From Daphnia carinata (lineage: Eukaryota; Arthropoda; Branchiopoda; Diplostraca; Daphniidae), in assembly GCF_022539665.2 (NCBI RefSeq), contig NC_081334.1, positions 4,558,424 through 4,622,423 of the forward strand: a stretch of DNA of 64,000 nt, written 5' to 3'. A model generated the notes under the pieces. That model was not told the DNA's origin. It searched no databases and saw only the letters and a list, made by a program, of their open reading frames with translations. Each line of letters opens with the position of its first letter. Positions within the stretch are counted from its first letter, which is position 1. Position numbers and translations under genes: made by a program. Positions 1-14,126 of the stretch are shown piece by piece.

Positions 1-1292
1 GTAGCATCTTCAATTTTAAAAGGAGGCATGGGCAAACAGCTGCAGCAGACCTGCGTATTTACCTAGTCCACAGTTTCAAGTTTTGTGTGTTTCGACACAC
101 CCAGCATTGAGAAAGCCACAGGCAGCCTGTTTTTTTTTTCTTTTCACACACAGCAGCTAGCACACACCTGCTGCTATTGTTTTGGTTGCCCTGTTTTTTT
201 TGTTTTTTTTTTAGCTGGTACCAGTTAAAAACGGAAGAGAGAGAAAAGAGAAACGGTTTACCGTGTGTTGACGTAGTCGGTCCCGAAAAAATGGCTCAAG
301 TTTGCAGGGCGTTATGGGGTGATGGGGAGGCAAAGGAGGGAGGATAGTGGTCGATTGTATGTGCGTAAAAGCTGTTTTTTAGTAGCGTTGTAATACGCGG
401 GCGCAGAAGTAGCTGGTGACGATGGCGCATGTCCGAACCCATACGAAATAAAAACGAAGAAGAAATAAAAAGCCAAGGAAAAAGAGAAAGAAAAATAACC
501 CAAAAATGTAAGCTAAAGGAAGGGAGCTGTGCAACCACTTCTGGGTATAGAGAGAGAAAGAGAGACAGGAGGGGGTGGCCAGGGGTTGCCCAGCCAGTAG
601 TAGGGAAATTACCCAGCGGTCGAGATCGGTGGTTTCAGTGGCTCAACGGCCGTTGGTTCGTTTCGTTCTCATGGGGTGACACACACCTGCGACAAGGACG
701 TTGGTTGTCGCTCTATTATCTTGTTATTGCGGTTGTTATTGTTGAAATCTCTATATGCGTGCGTGTGTGTGTGCAATCGTCGTGCAACGGGATCTTTTCT
801 TTCTCCAGTTTGTGTTTTGCTTGCGCGTATCGCACTGAATTCGGACGTGTACAGATGAATCTCTAGTGTGCGTGCGTGAAAATTTAGCCATCGCTGCAAT
901 CCCAAACTGTCGGCAAACTGCTACTGTAAAAGATCCGATTGATTGACTTGTTGTTACTTTGTGCCTCGCCTTTTCTAGTGTGTCTGTGTGTGTATTTGCG
1001 AGTACGCTCAAGCCGCCTCTGGCATTGATTGACATTGTCACAAATCCAATAAGGTTCAAGGCAGTCAGCAGGGATATATAGTGAAAACTAGCGATCTACT
1101 TTGCTCCGGTATACAACGCCCCTGACTCTGGGAATAGGCTCTTGTGTTTATTTTATTTGTATAGTCGACTCGTATCCTGTTGAAAAAAATAAGGAGCTTC
1201 CTTGTGTTTATTTGTTTCCTAGAATAGAATCACGAAGCGTGTTGATTTGCACTCATTTTTTGGATGTGTGTGTGTGTGTTTGTGTTTATTAG
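1..1292. other. Non-coding flank or intron upstream of first visible RhoGEF exon
   Basis: No convincing coding exon is seen here. The stretch is rich in T and A runs, GT/CA microsatellite and purine tracts. Short open frames are low-complexity and have no recognisable domain. It ends in a TG-rich tract and an AG acceptor at 1291-1292 that begins the first coding exon. It is probably an intron or 5' untranslated sequence of the RhoGEF gene. Confidence 0.5.
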
Positions 1293-4200
1293 AAGATTAC
1301 ACATCGACTGAGGAGAGCGGCGCCGAAGACAGCGACGAAGACATCATCACCGATTACCTGTCGCCGCTGGACGACAACGGCAATTTGGATGCAGCTTGTG
1401 CGACGAGGATATTATCCCCTGGCGCCGCATCAGCCGCCACTAGCGCAACGACGCTATCCAGCCGCTGTTTTTTCGACAGCGACGATACGACAGATTCGCC
1501 AGCTGTGAGAATCTCAGCCGAGATGGAAGCAGCCGGAGCTGCCGCTGCTTGCGACGGCACAACACGCACCATCTCGTCAGACGACCCAATCATTAGCGCC
1601 AATCATTACGCAACCACTGCCGAATCCATTCCCATCATCAGCGTCACGCAGCATTCGCCGGCCGCTTCCAAGGCATTCTTCATCTTGGGTAAATTTTTTT
1701 CCCTTTTTTTTTATTTTAAATTTTCTGATGGACTTTTTGTGCAAATGCAATGGGATTTTATTTTTTCCCTTTTCATTGGGCCAATTCATTTGGAACGATG
1801 TATAGTTAGATCAGAGGTAATACGACTAAGAAAAAAATATTAGAGCTTAGGATTAGGTATTAAGAATGATTCGATAAGAAAGAAAGCGTTTTGGTCAAAG
1901 AAGGGGGGGGGAGGAAAATCTTAGCCGGCTAGAATTCGGGACACGATCCCGAAGAAAAGAGATAACTAAATTATCCTCAGTCATTTTTCTTTTGTTTTTT
2001 TTTTGGGGGGGGGAGGGGGTGCGTTGTAAAAAGAAAGACGATTGTCATGCAATGTTGCGACTCTGCAATTCAGGCCCATTAGATAAAAGTTTTTTTTCTG
2101 TTTTCGTGGAAAGCTGGTGGAAGACGAGTGAATTTACCTCGCCATTATCAACTTTTGGTGGGGATGTAACGAGAATAATAGAAGACGCTAAGAGTCTGCG
2201 ATGGAGGTCCTGCGGGAGCGACCCTCTCCAACCTCCCAATGACGTCAAACAACCCGATGTTCCCCCCATGTTTTTCTTCTTCCTTTTTTTTTTTTTTTTT
2301 TTTTTTTTGAAGATGGGGGTCATCTTGTCTCAGAGACAGTTGGCTAAATCGTTTTGGCCAATCGCCATCGAAGACAGTAACAGTTGATTGTCAACTTTGA
2401 AATAGATGGGCACGCAATCTCGGGTGTTTTCATTTGGTGGTGGGGTAGTAAACAAACAATACCGAAAAAAAAAAAGATGCCGTCAGTTCGCAATTGGATC
2501 GTGATTGAGTTGAATTCCAGGGGAATGAGAACAAAGCATTGCGTGATTTGATATGATTTCCGCCCGAAAAAAAAAAAGAAAGCCACAAACCTGAAATGAG
2601 ACCAGAATTGGTTAGGACGGTCACACCAAAGTATATCTGTCTATCCGAAAACAAAAACACAAACGATAGAATTACCTTTTTTTTTTTTTCTTTCGTTGTT
2701 GTTGCCAAAAGGGGACAACATTGGCTAGTACCCGTTGATCGCCCACTGGGTGTGATTGGATCCTGCGTTTGTGCAGAGGTGTACGCACCCGGCTGGAAGA
2801 AGGATCTTTTTCTTTCTTCGTCTGCTTCTCCATTTCTCTTATTTTGCGATGATGAAAGAAAAAAAAAAATGCCCAACCACATCCTCCATGTGCTTACGTC
2901 AACAGGTTTTTTTTTTTTTTTTTTTTTTATGGAAAAGAAAGGAGCGAGAGAGAGAAAACGCATGATCGATATGGAGGTACGGACGTGAGTGAAGCGACGT
3001 GGAACAGATCTGGTCCAATCTGCACTGCCTTTACCCCCTCTTTAAGACTAGCTGGGGCCACTTAAACTCGTTTTTTTTTCTGGCCAACGTCCATTTTGCT
3101 GATTGAATTTGCAGCTTAGTCGATAGGAGAAAATGAGCGGCTGCATGGAACAGCAAGGCCTAAAAAAAAAAAAAATACAAAGCCGAGAAGCACCTGGCAC
3201 TGAAGACCGTTCGTTCTCTTTAAACAAAATCGATGTTTACCTTTGGCTCGATGCTGATAGTTTTCCGCTCGAAGAGAAAGAGAGAAGACAAACGAGATGG
3301 AAGACAACAATCAAACTCGTTCGCTTCGTTTGCTCTCGTTGATGCTTTGTTTGTTCTGCTCTCTCCATTCGTTTCATTTTGATTGGTATGCGTTTTTTTT
3401 TTCTTCCATGTCGCACCAACGTGTTAAATGGATAGCGACGTCTTGCTCGGATCTGATCAGCCTATTGCCAATAGCCACAGATCGGATTAAAGAGTGCCGT
3501 AGAGCCGATTGTTTTTTGTTTTGTTTTTTGCGACCAGACTGGATAGGCCTCTATGGTCTTTAACCTGCATCGAGAAGAGAACGACGGATGGTGGCAGTGA
3601 CGTCAATGTTGTGCCTCCTCTAGAAAACTAAGAAACGTTATCTCGAGGGAAATTGTTAACATTCAGCTGCGACGCAGATAGAAGCAAAGAGACACACACC
3701 TTGGCTTGATCTTTTCTCATGCGGGAGCCGGTGGTGCCGCTAGTCTCCTTTTCTCGATCTCCATCGCTGCAATGGGATTGACTCTTCAGCCTTTCCTCAA
3801 TGGCGCGCACACGCTTCACTGCAAATGGAATCGAATGGAATGTTGTTTTCAATAATCCCTTAGGCCGCCTTTCTCATTTCCGCCAAAGACAAGAGAAAGA
3901 GATAGAGACAACGCTAGCTGTCATCATCAACGGGGAACAAAAAAAAAAACAAGGACTGGTGGTGGGATCAACGCGCTATTAGCCTTTTCCGTTTGTCATT
4001 GCTGGAAAGGAGAGGGGGGGGGGGTTTCAAAAATCGATCGAACAAAACAGAAACCGACGACCAGACGTGTTGCGAAAAAATCTACGGTCCGTCTGCGTCC
4101 CGGGTAGCGAGAAAACACATTTCACGAAGAACGGGAGTACGTTGACGTTAGCATCAGGCGCGCCGGATACAATAATGTTGTAGCCTCTTCTAAAAATATA

Positions 4201-7200
4201 TGTGTGTGTGTGTGTGTATACTTTACCTATCTGTGGTGTGCGAGTGCCGTCCCTTAACGGCCACGACTTACGGCCGTCTCTCTCTCTCTCTACTTTATTC
4301 TTATCGATTGGATTGCGGATGCCTCCGTAGGGTGGGCACCCACGGGTTAGTAGCAAAGCGCCCTCTTCTTTTTCACGTTTTCACGTGCACAACTGTGAAC
4401 GAAACTCTTGTTTTTCTCCTTCTCCCCCTCCTTTTTTTTCCCTCTCTGCTTTCCGTGTCTAGTCAAGAAAAATGTTTAGGGTCGTCTGGCACTTTTTGTC
4501 ACACACACACACAATAGGGGAAAGAAATCGATCCTTTCTTCACATTTTTATGCAGCGTTATCAATATTTTCTTCATCTTTTTTCTGCACTTGCGATATCC
4601 GATGGATGTTATTGTTGCATGACGCTGATGGCATTCATCCGTCATGCGTCCCGAAAATGAGCATTTTCCCCAATAGTCGTCTGATATAAGAATGTGCACG
4701 GATAGATGTCTGATTGAATTTCGTTTTCAACATCGTCTCTATTGTTGTTGTTTTTTTTTTTTTCAATTTCAGAGGACAACCTCCGGCAGCTGCACGGCAT
4801 CCAGGAGAGCATCCAGCGGATGAGACAAGTCAGCGTGCAGACACTTCGACTCCAGGTACGTTTCATTTTCCAATTCTTACACGTTAAGAAAGCGACAGGG
4901 CCAGCTGATGAAAGGCTCTTTCTTTCATTGGCTTTAATTGATATGTATAGGCACACATCCTCGTAGTCTTTACCTTTCGAATTGCGAAAAAAAGGAAATG
5001 AAAAAAAAAAAAGAATCTGATGGATGATGGCAGGCAGGCGACAAAGGGCACGAGCACATCATCCATCAGTTACTCCTTTTCTTCCTCCTTTAATAACAAC
5101 AAAAAACCCTTTCATTTTTGCGCGCTTCCTGTCTTACCATCAAACACGAACGTACGCCGCTGCCACACGCACGCCCTTCCTAAAGCGCATCGATGTGGAC
5201 TATTTGTTCTGTGTGTGACCTAGGCGCAAAAGAAAATGTGCAGGTCGATTGTATCGAGACTGGTCGCAATCAAGTTTTATTCAAGAAAACAAAAAATGGC
5301 ATTTTTATTGAGAGTTTTTTGTCTCTGCCAATCGATAATAGCTGCCGCCACCACATGCATTTTTGCGACTGCTGCTTAATGATGACTTGAAGCTCTTGGT
5401 CTTCCCCTCCTTGTGTCATTATCATTTGCCAACCGTATTGTCTTTTTTTTTTTTCTTCTTTGGCTATCGCTCGAGTTGGGTCCTTCGTTCCTCCACACTG
5501 GCGGATGCAAGAAAAAGGAAAAGAAAAGTTGTGTGACTTTGCAACTTGGCTGTGTGTGTGAATCGCTTTCGCAATTATTTGCCTTCAGTGGAGGCAAAGC
5601 CCATCCACAAGATAAAAGGTGACAGTAGCTCCCTGATTTCCCTGTCTCCTCGAAAACGATTTTCACTCGAAAAAAAAAAAAAAAAAGATTAAATTGCGAG
5701 GGCCGTTGAGGAGCGCTAGGACGCCATTTTCCTCTCGACGCTGAAGAAGCATCAAAATCGATTCCACTTCAGGGGGGGGGGAAAGAAATATTTCTTATTT
5801 TTTTTCTTTCTGCCACCATTTTTTTTTTTGGAGGGGGGAAAGGTTTTAGACACAGCATTTTCTTGGGCTGTCAAAATCTCTCGTATCGATTCGGCAGGGG
5901 GGGGGGGGCGAAAGAAACAGTAGCCGATGGATACGAAAAAAAAGAATATGGATGTTGTTGATTTGAGAAATGTTTGCGTCGAGGTGGAAGAGAGAAAAAG
6001 ACGTCGTAATGAAGCCATTAGGTCTACCCCAGTTGCTCTCCCTATAATTAGCCCGCCCCTCGTTCTGCTGATCGATCCGTCCGTGTCAAAAATCAAAAGC
6101 CGAGGCGAGAACAGAAAAAAAAAAGAAGGTGCCATTTCATTTTTTCCTTTCTTTTCTCTTTGTGTTTTGAGCAGAGACTTGCAATCCGTTCGCCGTGCAC
6201 ATGAAAAGAAAGAACATCGAACTCGTTGGCGATGATGAAAACATCTTTTGTCAGCTTGCGTACATCATGTTCAAACATACAAGGCACAAAAACAATAGGG
6301 CGTCTCTGTTACATCCGTCAGTTGTGTCTATAGACTAGTCCGCAATCAAACAGAGATGCCTCGTCAAAAAAAAAAAAAAACAAAACAAACAAAAAAGCGA
6401 TTGTTCTCATTGTTGGTCATCGTCATCTAACCCTGCCCCCGTATGTGACGTAAAGGATATCGACGTTGCTTTGCGGTGGCATTGGCGTTCGAGATGAAAA
6501 AAAAACAAACAAACTTGAAAATCAATTGACGTCACGGCTTTTCACGTTAGCGTGTGTGTCGAACTGATAAAGGAAGCCTTGTTGAACAGTACGTCTTTGC
6601 GGTGTTACCGTCTCGCTATGTTGCTCGTGAGGGTAAGCATCGCTTTGATCAACAAAAGGAGGGTGGGCAGGGGTATGTGCATGGAAAGAGACACATAGAG
6701 GAGCGTCAATCCCTGTCGCTTCAGGTATATACGTTGAGACTTGTGTAATAGTGTAAGGCTAACTATCTCTTTGCGCTTGCGACTTCCAATTACAAAGAGT
6801 CAACAGCTGTCTGTCTCCCCCCTTTACATTTTTTTTTGTTTTTGTTTTATTACTTTCTGCATTGCATAGCCATTGGCCCCAAACCAACGCCACTGTCGTG
6901 AAAAGAAAAAAGGGCCCCATTTTCACTAACGAGTTCTTATTGATCTTTGAGGTTTCCCTTTACTTGCACACACACACACTCTCTCTTTACGCTTGTGTGT
7001 GTGTAGTCTTTAGCCAGTAGCGCACATATCCCCCGTTGGCTATGTAATGCGAAAGAATAGAACCGGAGCGCCGGACTGAGATGAACGGGATGGCGACGAT
7101 ATGGATCCCTTCTCTCTCTCTCTCTCTCTCGCCCAGCTTCGTTTTGGCATTAGTTGAACACAATAGCCTTCGCTCTTTTGTATTCGGTCAACAGATATCT

Positions 7201-10200
7201 GTTGCTTGTTAATGAAAGTCAAGATGGCAGCAAAGTAAGGAAACATCGATCGTTTTCGTCCGTTCGCACTCGCTTGCCGATTGTTCCCTTCTTTTTGAGG
7301 GGGAAGGGGATTCATTCGATTACCATCTGATTTGATCATCTCGGAATTGAAAGTGGCGCTTTTCTGCTGCTGACGTCATCTCTTTTTGAACAATTTGCAT
7401 GCGGAAATGACGTTAAGGGGGACAGCGGGCGTTTTCATTTGATTTGATTTTGATTTGCTCTGTTTTGATTGAGTGTAGTCGCAGGTGGGTCGGAGACTTC
7501 GCTACGGCGGCAGCTGCAACTGGAGTTTGTCTTGCCCGTCGCTGTGCAGCGGAAGTGGTGGCCAACTCTCGTCCTCTTCGCCCGCATTGGCTGGCAACGG
7601 AAATGGCAATAACAACGAGGCCGATTGGTTGGGCGCGACTTTGGCCGATTGGGACTCGCCCACACCGCCCGTCGCTCATTTGTGGGGTATATCCTTTTTT
7701 TTTTTTGTTCCATCTTTCTTTTCATGCAACAGCCGCAATTGTTTCTTACCTTTTATTTTTTTTTTTTTTTCAAAAATGAATAAATAAATAAATGTATTTT
7801 AGGAGGAGATGGAGGCGGTGCTAGTCGTAAGGCCAGCCTGGCCAACGGATCGAAACGGCGTCGCAGCTGGGCCAGCCCGTGGGAAGTGGACGAAATGGGA
7901 TTGGCGGCAGCCGGTGGTACATGCGGCATCACTTACGGTACGTACTCTGGCATTCATTTTCGAATAATTAATTTTCAAAAGAAGAAATGGAAGATGGACG
8001 TCCAGAGTTTTTTTTTGTTTTTTTTAATTTAATATTGCCATTGTGTGGCGCTGTCCCGTCTAAATAGAAGAGGGTGCTGGAATGTTGGAAGGTGGCGGTG
8101 GACGGACGAGGAGCATTAGTTTGAGCAGTGGCGACACGGATAACGAGCAAGAAGGAGGTCATTCGTCAAGAGCGCGCCAGGCCGGCATCGCCACGTCTTC
8201 GACGGCGCTATCCTCGAGCGAACTCAAAGTGCTGGCCGGCCGCCACTCGACCCATTCCCTCAACGACATGGGATTCCCCGTAAGTCAAGTGCCCCACTCC
8301 TTTTTGCACTATTGATTGATTGTCATATTTCTTTGGCTGGGCCAGTTGATCCCGGCATTGCCGACCAAACAGCGAGGAATGTCAAAAGATGGCGATAGTA
8401 GAGATGGCGATCCTACCAAATGGCTATCGCCACGAATCATGACGCTGCAGAAATCCATTTCCACGCCGTCGATCCTGGCCGTCAAGGACGGATCGAACCT
8501 CTCGGCCTTGACCTTGTCCAGCGTCAAAAATTCAATGTCGTCTTCGTCAGCCAGCGCCGGATCCGCCAGTGGCTCCATGACGGCCACCGTAGGCAGCGCT
8601 TCCGTCGCGTCCGGCACGGCAATCAAAGAAGCGCAGGGCATTTTAATGACGACCACATCAGCCGGACCCACTTCGTAATTATTCCCATTTTTTTCCCAAT
8701 TATTATTATTATTTTTTTTTTTTTTTTAGTTTGTGACGTTTATTTTCATTTGACGATTGGCTTTTTCTCGTTTTGTTTGTGACCTCATCCATCCCGATTT
8801 TATTTTTGGTTTACCCCTGCAAAATGGTTCAGTTCGTTCCCCCGTATGTCATCGTACACCGGTTTGGAGAGTGAAACCGATGACGATTCCGAATTGCACT
8901 TAGACCACCACCACCAATCATCTCGTTATTCCCTAGGCAGTTTCGTCGCCGAGTAAGTTTTTTATTTTGTTTTGTTTTCAGTTATTCTATCCCCTTTTCT
9001 TCGTGCACAGCACACACAGCGCGTGATTTTTTTTTCCGTGCATGTCCCGCTCGTGCGCACGTGATCGCATTTCCCGTATGGCCCGGCACGACGTCATTTC
9101 TTTTGTTTTGTCTAGGCCTGGTTTCGAGAACGACGACGACGCCAACTCGTCGAAGCGGAGGAAGCGCGGCAGCATCTTTTTCCGCAAGCGCAAGGTATTT
9201 TTTATTTTTGATAGAACAATTCAATTTGATTCATTTGATTAAAAAGAGAAAATGATTGAACAAAAACAGGACAAGGAGAAGGAGAAGAGCAAATTGAAAC
9301 AGCCGCATCAGTTTGTGCCCGTTTGCCATTCCAACTCGCAGCCGTGTGATGTCTGTTCCAAATCGCTGACCAACAAGGCCGCCCTGCGCTGCGAGAGCTG
9401 CGCCATCACCGTCCACGAGAATTCGTGCCGCGATCAGGTCACCGACTGCACGCGCTTCAAAGTGCCCAAGAGCATCCCGCTAGGATCGAAGGTGTCCTCG
9501 CTGGCCAACCTGACGGGCACCGGACACACGAAACTGCAGTCGTCGCATTCCTCCGTCGGGGTAGGTGGAGGGGGAGGACCTCTGACGGCATTCAACTCGT
9601 CTAGCACGTCATCGTCGTTGTATTATTCGGCCTCGTCTTCATCGGCGGCCACGTCCGCTGGACTTTCAGGCAATAATCACGTGGGCAATAACAGCGGCGG
9701 TGGTGGCAGCACTTGGTCGGTGGCCTCCACCCTGCCGTCCTCGTCTTCCTCCACGGCGGCGGCCAGCACGCCCGCCTCCTCATCCCAAACGCCCAGCACG
9801 CCCATTGCCAGTCCTCTCTTTGGCAACAGGTAAACATTCGCGAATTCATTTTAATTTAATGGAAGATGATGAGGCGCTTTGAATTTTCTTGTCCATCAAA
9901 AACGAAATGGAAGGACACGTTGGATTTTCATCTGTCTCGTTTATATTTTTTCTTTTAAAATTTGACTGGCCTTTGGCCAGTGCCGTTAGCAAGCTCAGCG
10001 GCTTGTCGCAACGGTCGCAGTGGAAGCGCGTCGCCGCTAAATTAGGCGTCAAGTACGTCAACAAACCTGCCCGTCAATATCGTAGGCGAAGCAAAAAAAA
10101 ACACAATCGCCTGAATTTGTTTTTTGGTTCTTGTTGCACGGCGTAAATTGACGAACATTGTAGTTGTCCGTCCACTATCCCCCAATTTTTTCGTTTTTTT

Positions 10201-13200
10201 AGATGAAAAATGAATGAGAAAAATATGGAAATATGAAAAAAGAACGTGATGAATTGCATGCGCCATTTGTAATCGAACTGTGGTGATCCAACCCGCACGA
10301 TCGTGTTGAATGCGATCCCTCATGTCTAGTCCTACCAATTATTCTTTTCATTCTTATCAATGTTCATTTGTTTTGTCGCAAATTAGCAAATGTGGGGCTG
10401 GCGCCGATAAGGATTCCAACGATCCATCCAATACTCTGAACGAGGATCAGTCCAGTCATCCGTGAGTTTTATTTCATTTTTATTCATTTATTAAATAATT
10501 CAATCATTTTAAACATTATTATTAACAGAACCAATGATGGAGATGGACACGACACCATTGAAGGAGGTAATAAACATTACACTTTATTTATTTAGATAAG
10601 ATAAATTTAAGTTTGTTTTTTAACAATTACAGTTTTTAATGCGGCCGATATCAAAGACCTGGATCTCGATCCGGAGCTGGGCATCTTGGACGAGGAGGCC
10701 GAAGCCTGGGTCGGCACCGTCGACAAGAAGATCTCCAAGAAGTTGAAGGAGAAGGAGATCAAAAGACAGGAGCACATTTACGAGTTCATTATCACCGAGA
10801 AGCATCACTGTCTCACGTTGAAAGTCATGCAGAAGGTATCCCCACTCATTTTTATCTATTCAAAAAGCCCATCTCATCTAATCTCATGTCTGTTTCAGAT
10901 TTTTGCGGAAGGAATGCGAAGGGAAATGAGCTTCACGTCGGAGACGGTGGACAGGATTTTCCCGTGCCTGGAAGAGTTGATCGAATACCACCTGCAGTTT
11001 CTGCGCCGGCTGCGACATCGGCAGCGCCAAGAGGCGGTCGTGACGACGATCGAGGATATCCTGCGGATCCAATTCTCTGGCATGCTGGGCGACCAGCTGC
11101 GTTCTTTGTACGGTGAATTTTGTAGCCGCCATCAGGAGGCCGTGTCCATGTACAAAGAGATGATCAAAGAGGACCACAAGTTGGCGGCCTTCGCCCGCCA
11201 GTGCACCATGAATCCGCTGTGCAAAAAGAAAGACATCCCAGAGTGCATCCTCTTTGTGACGCAGCGCATCACCAAGTACCCGCTCCTCATCGATCCGCTC
11301 ATCAAGACGTCCAGGGAACAGCCGGACGAGTGCCTCAAGCTGCAGCAAGTCCTCGGCTTCGTCAAGGTCCGTCCGGTTTTTTTCGCATAAATGATAGTTG
11401 TTTGATGTTATTATCTTTTTAAACAGGATATTCTAATTGGAGTCAATGCCCAAGTGGCTGAAAAGGAACGAAAATTGAGGCTGATTGAAGTGTACAACAA
11501 GATCGATGCCAAATCGGCCACCACTTATAAAAACAAGAAATTCAAAAAATCGGATCTCTTGTCCAGCAACAGACGCCTCATGTAAATCCATTTCGCTTAT
11601 TTTTTTTAAGCCTTTTCTTAATTTTTATTGTTGTGTGTGACATACAGGTTCGAAGGTGTGGCTTATTTAAATCACGCCAGAGGCAAAGTTCAGTTGGTGA
11701 CGGTGGTTGTCCTGTCCGACGTCGTCTTCTTCTTGCAAGAATCCAACCAAAAGTTCCATTTCGTCACTCAAGATAACAAAGTCAGTCGTAAATTATTCCA
11801 TTTTATCCATGCGAAAAACCTAACCTTTAAAAAAATCATCAATAAAACAGGCCGGAGTCATTTCCCTGCAAAAGTTTGCTGGTCCGCGAGAAGGCCGGCG
11901 GTTCGGACACGCGGAGCATCTATTTGATCAGTTCCAATCCGGATGAGCCGGAAATGTACGAGCTGCAATGCCAGAATCCGCGTGAGAAACGCATCTGGAT
12001 CGATACCATCAGGTAAATCATTCGAAATAAATAAAATAAAAAACAAATTAATAAATAAAAATGGATATAATACAGGGCGGCCGTAGAACAATGCCCGGAG
12101 GACGAGGAAGGAAACGTGAGCGAAGGCGAGGAACAGCGCAAGATCCGCGAGGCACAAGATATCAAGACGCGCCAGTTAATTGGTACTCTACGTGATAAGG
12201 ACCGCCAGCTGGGCGCCTTGCTCGAGGAGAAGATGGCCACCTTCTGCGAGCTTGTCGAGTTGTTGGCCAATAACGAGGATAGCACCAGCTCCTGGCTCTT
12301 GCTCGGCTCGGATAGCGCACCGCCAAAGTACAGTCACTTGGTCGAGCAAGGATTTCAATCGGTCCAGGCCAAAGAGACGCTGTCGCAGGCCATGACGGAA
12401 CTCTGCCGGCTGATGGGTTTGCTGCTGTCCAGCAACGTGGCCGCCAACTGGAACTTGTCGCGCAGCGTCAGCTCGGTCGGAGAGAGACACAGCGACACGT
12501 TTTCAATGCCTTTGCTTCCGAAACGAGCCGAAACGTTTGGCGGATTCGATCAGAACGGGAAGGAGAAGGGGTGCGTTAAAAAGAAGTCGGCCACGGACTT
12601 GACGGCCGTCGAGATGGGCGGAGAACAACAGCAGACGTCGTGGTCGTCGCAGATTCCGCCCGTCCTTCAATTGAACGGAGAACAACAAGCGATGGGGTTG
12701 GAATTGGTGCACAACGTCAGCACGCTCTTGTGTCTCTTGTCCAGCCAAGCGACGGCCTTCGAGTCGCTACGATCTGATTTCTTGGCTGAAATTAAAGCCA
12801 GTCGCAATGGGGCGGCCTTGTCTTCCGCTCCGTTCGGTTCCGGCCCTGCCACTCTGGCTAAATTCCAGCACAAGGCCAGTCACAATCAACGGCTTGAAGA
12901 GTTACGAAACCTGCAGGTAGATGGCACAACCTTCCAAACAAAAATGATGTTTCAAATTTTTTTTGTTTATTTTTGCAGGATCGCCTGTCTAAAGAAAAGG
13001 CGGAATGGTCTCGTGAACGCGCGATGCAAGAGGAGCACCTCAGTGAGCAACGCAAACAGTTGCTGAAACTCCAGGAGCAGGTGAGGATCGAAAACACTGA
13101 CATCCAGCAGCAGAGGGAGAATCTCTATCAGAAACTAGAAGCTCTGCGAGGTCAAGGCATTTTGCTCAGCCCCAACATGACCATCGTTTCGACGGCCCCG

Positions 13201-14126
13201 ATCGCGTCGGCCGTCAGTCCGACGTCCGGGGAGGACACGGACGTGACGAGCGCTTCCTCCCCTCCACCGCCAGTAGCACCGGCCAACGCCACGTCGCTTC
13301 TCCCTTCGCCAACGCCATCTTCCGTCGATTTGGGCAGACGAAAGACAAGTAATAATTGAAATATTTTTGTTTTGATCGTCCCGGGATGATATTTGATTTG
13401 AAATCTCAAGTTTCAGGGGGATCAAACACGGCCGGAATGGGTTCAGCCAGTGCTGGACTCCTCAAACGAGAGAGCTGCAGCAATTTGCCTTTGCCGATGA
13501 ATTTAATCAGTGCCAAAAACGAGCAAAAGGCCGTTGTGGCACTGGCCAACACGTTGCCCATCAAACAACAACTGCCCATGAAGTTGGCCAAATTAGGAGC
13601 CTCAATGGGATCGACTGGCCACGCCAGTGGCACGGCCGGTAGCGCCAACAATGGCAACACGTCCAATCACAGCCCGCATGGCAACGTAGCATCACCCACT
13701 GGAGGAAGTCTGGTCCAGCAGCTGCTGCCTCTACGTCTGTCTGAAAGTTTGGAGCACAAACGGGCCGTATCCAAAATCCTGTCGACGGACAGTTTCAAGC
13801 CAAAACTCAGTTCGAGCAGCTTCAGCCCTCCGGCCAGCAAAAGCGAAGATTTTGTGGCCGGTCACAACCGTACGGGTAGTAGTCCAGCTTCGATCCAAAT
13901 GCTGAGTCCCAGGCATCACCACTACCATTACTCAACTGCCACTGCAAGTGGAGGAGGTAACATGAATCCACCTAAAATACCGGACAAACCGGCGTCCCTT
14001 TTACTCCAGCAAGCGGCCCGAGGATCGCCTCAGTTACCTCCGCCTCCGCACGGCCATCACCACCAAGTGCAACCTCCGCCTAAAGTGCACGATCCTGAAA
14101 CGAATCAAGAAATTGTTTTCCTTTAA
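1293..14126 (+). CDS. RhoGEF with C1, DH and PH domains (AKAP13/GEF-H1/p114RhoGEF family), 5' end missing
   Basis: A guanine-nucleotide exchange factor expected to activate Rho-type GTPases in the cytoplasm or at junctions. Coding exons: 1293-1688, 4773-4855, 7485-7686, 7803-7937, 8068-8279, 8346-8674, 8833-8952, 9116-9194, 9270-9829, 9981-10052, 10387-10461, 10529-10566, 10633-10835, 10899-11366, 11427-11581, 11648-11780, 11851-12012, 12076-12916, 12979-13348, 13417-14126. All junctions are GT-AG and phases agree, giving about 1780 codons. The C1 finger (H, CxxC, CxxC, H, C, C pattern) is in exon 9270-9829. DH begins at RQEHIYEF in exon 10633-10835 and includes FVTQRITKYPLL; PH follows in exons 11648-12012. 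A charged coiled coil (EKAEWSRERAMQEEHLSEQR) is in exon 12979-13348, then a Ser/Pro/His-rich tail. The first visible exon starts mid-codon, so the N-terminus is unresolved. Exon 11851-12012 needs a one-base frame change at 11875-11877. Domain order matches AKAP13, ARHGEF2, ARHGEF18 and ARHGEF28; Drosophila cysts is a plausible orthologue. Confidence 0.92.
1689..4772 (+). other. Long low-complexity intron of the RhoGEF gene
   Basis: Intron between a GT donor at 1689 and a polypyrimidine tract plus AG at 4771-4772. It contains many homopolymer runs (T runs near 2285-2308 and 2906-2928, A runs near 2465 and 2570, a G run near 4014) and CA/GT and CT microsatellites. Several open frames of 60-180 codons cross it, but they are poly-Phe or poly-Lys translations of these runs. 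No gene is supported. Confidence 0.6.
4856..7484 (+). other. Second long intron of the RhoGEF gene
   Basis: Intron from the GT at 4856 to the AG at 7483-7484. It holds T, A and G homopolymers (for example G runs near 5771 and 5896), CT repeats near 7111-7130 and CA/GT tracts near 6967-7006. No coding exon, RNA gene or transposon end is recognised. Confidence 0.6.

Noticed and set aside
2045-2963. Long frames with poly-Phe or poly-Lys stretches in the RhoGEF introns
   Set aside because: Created by T and A homopolymers inside introns. No domains, and splice sites flank them as intron sequence.
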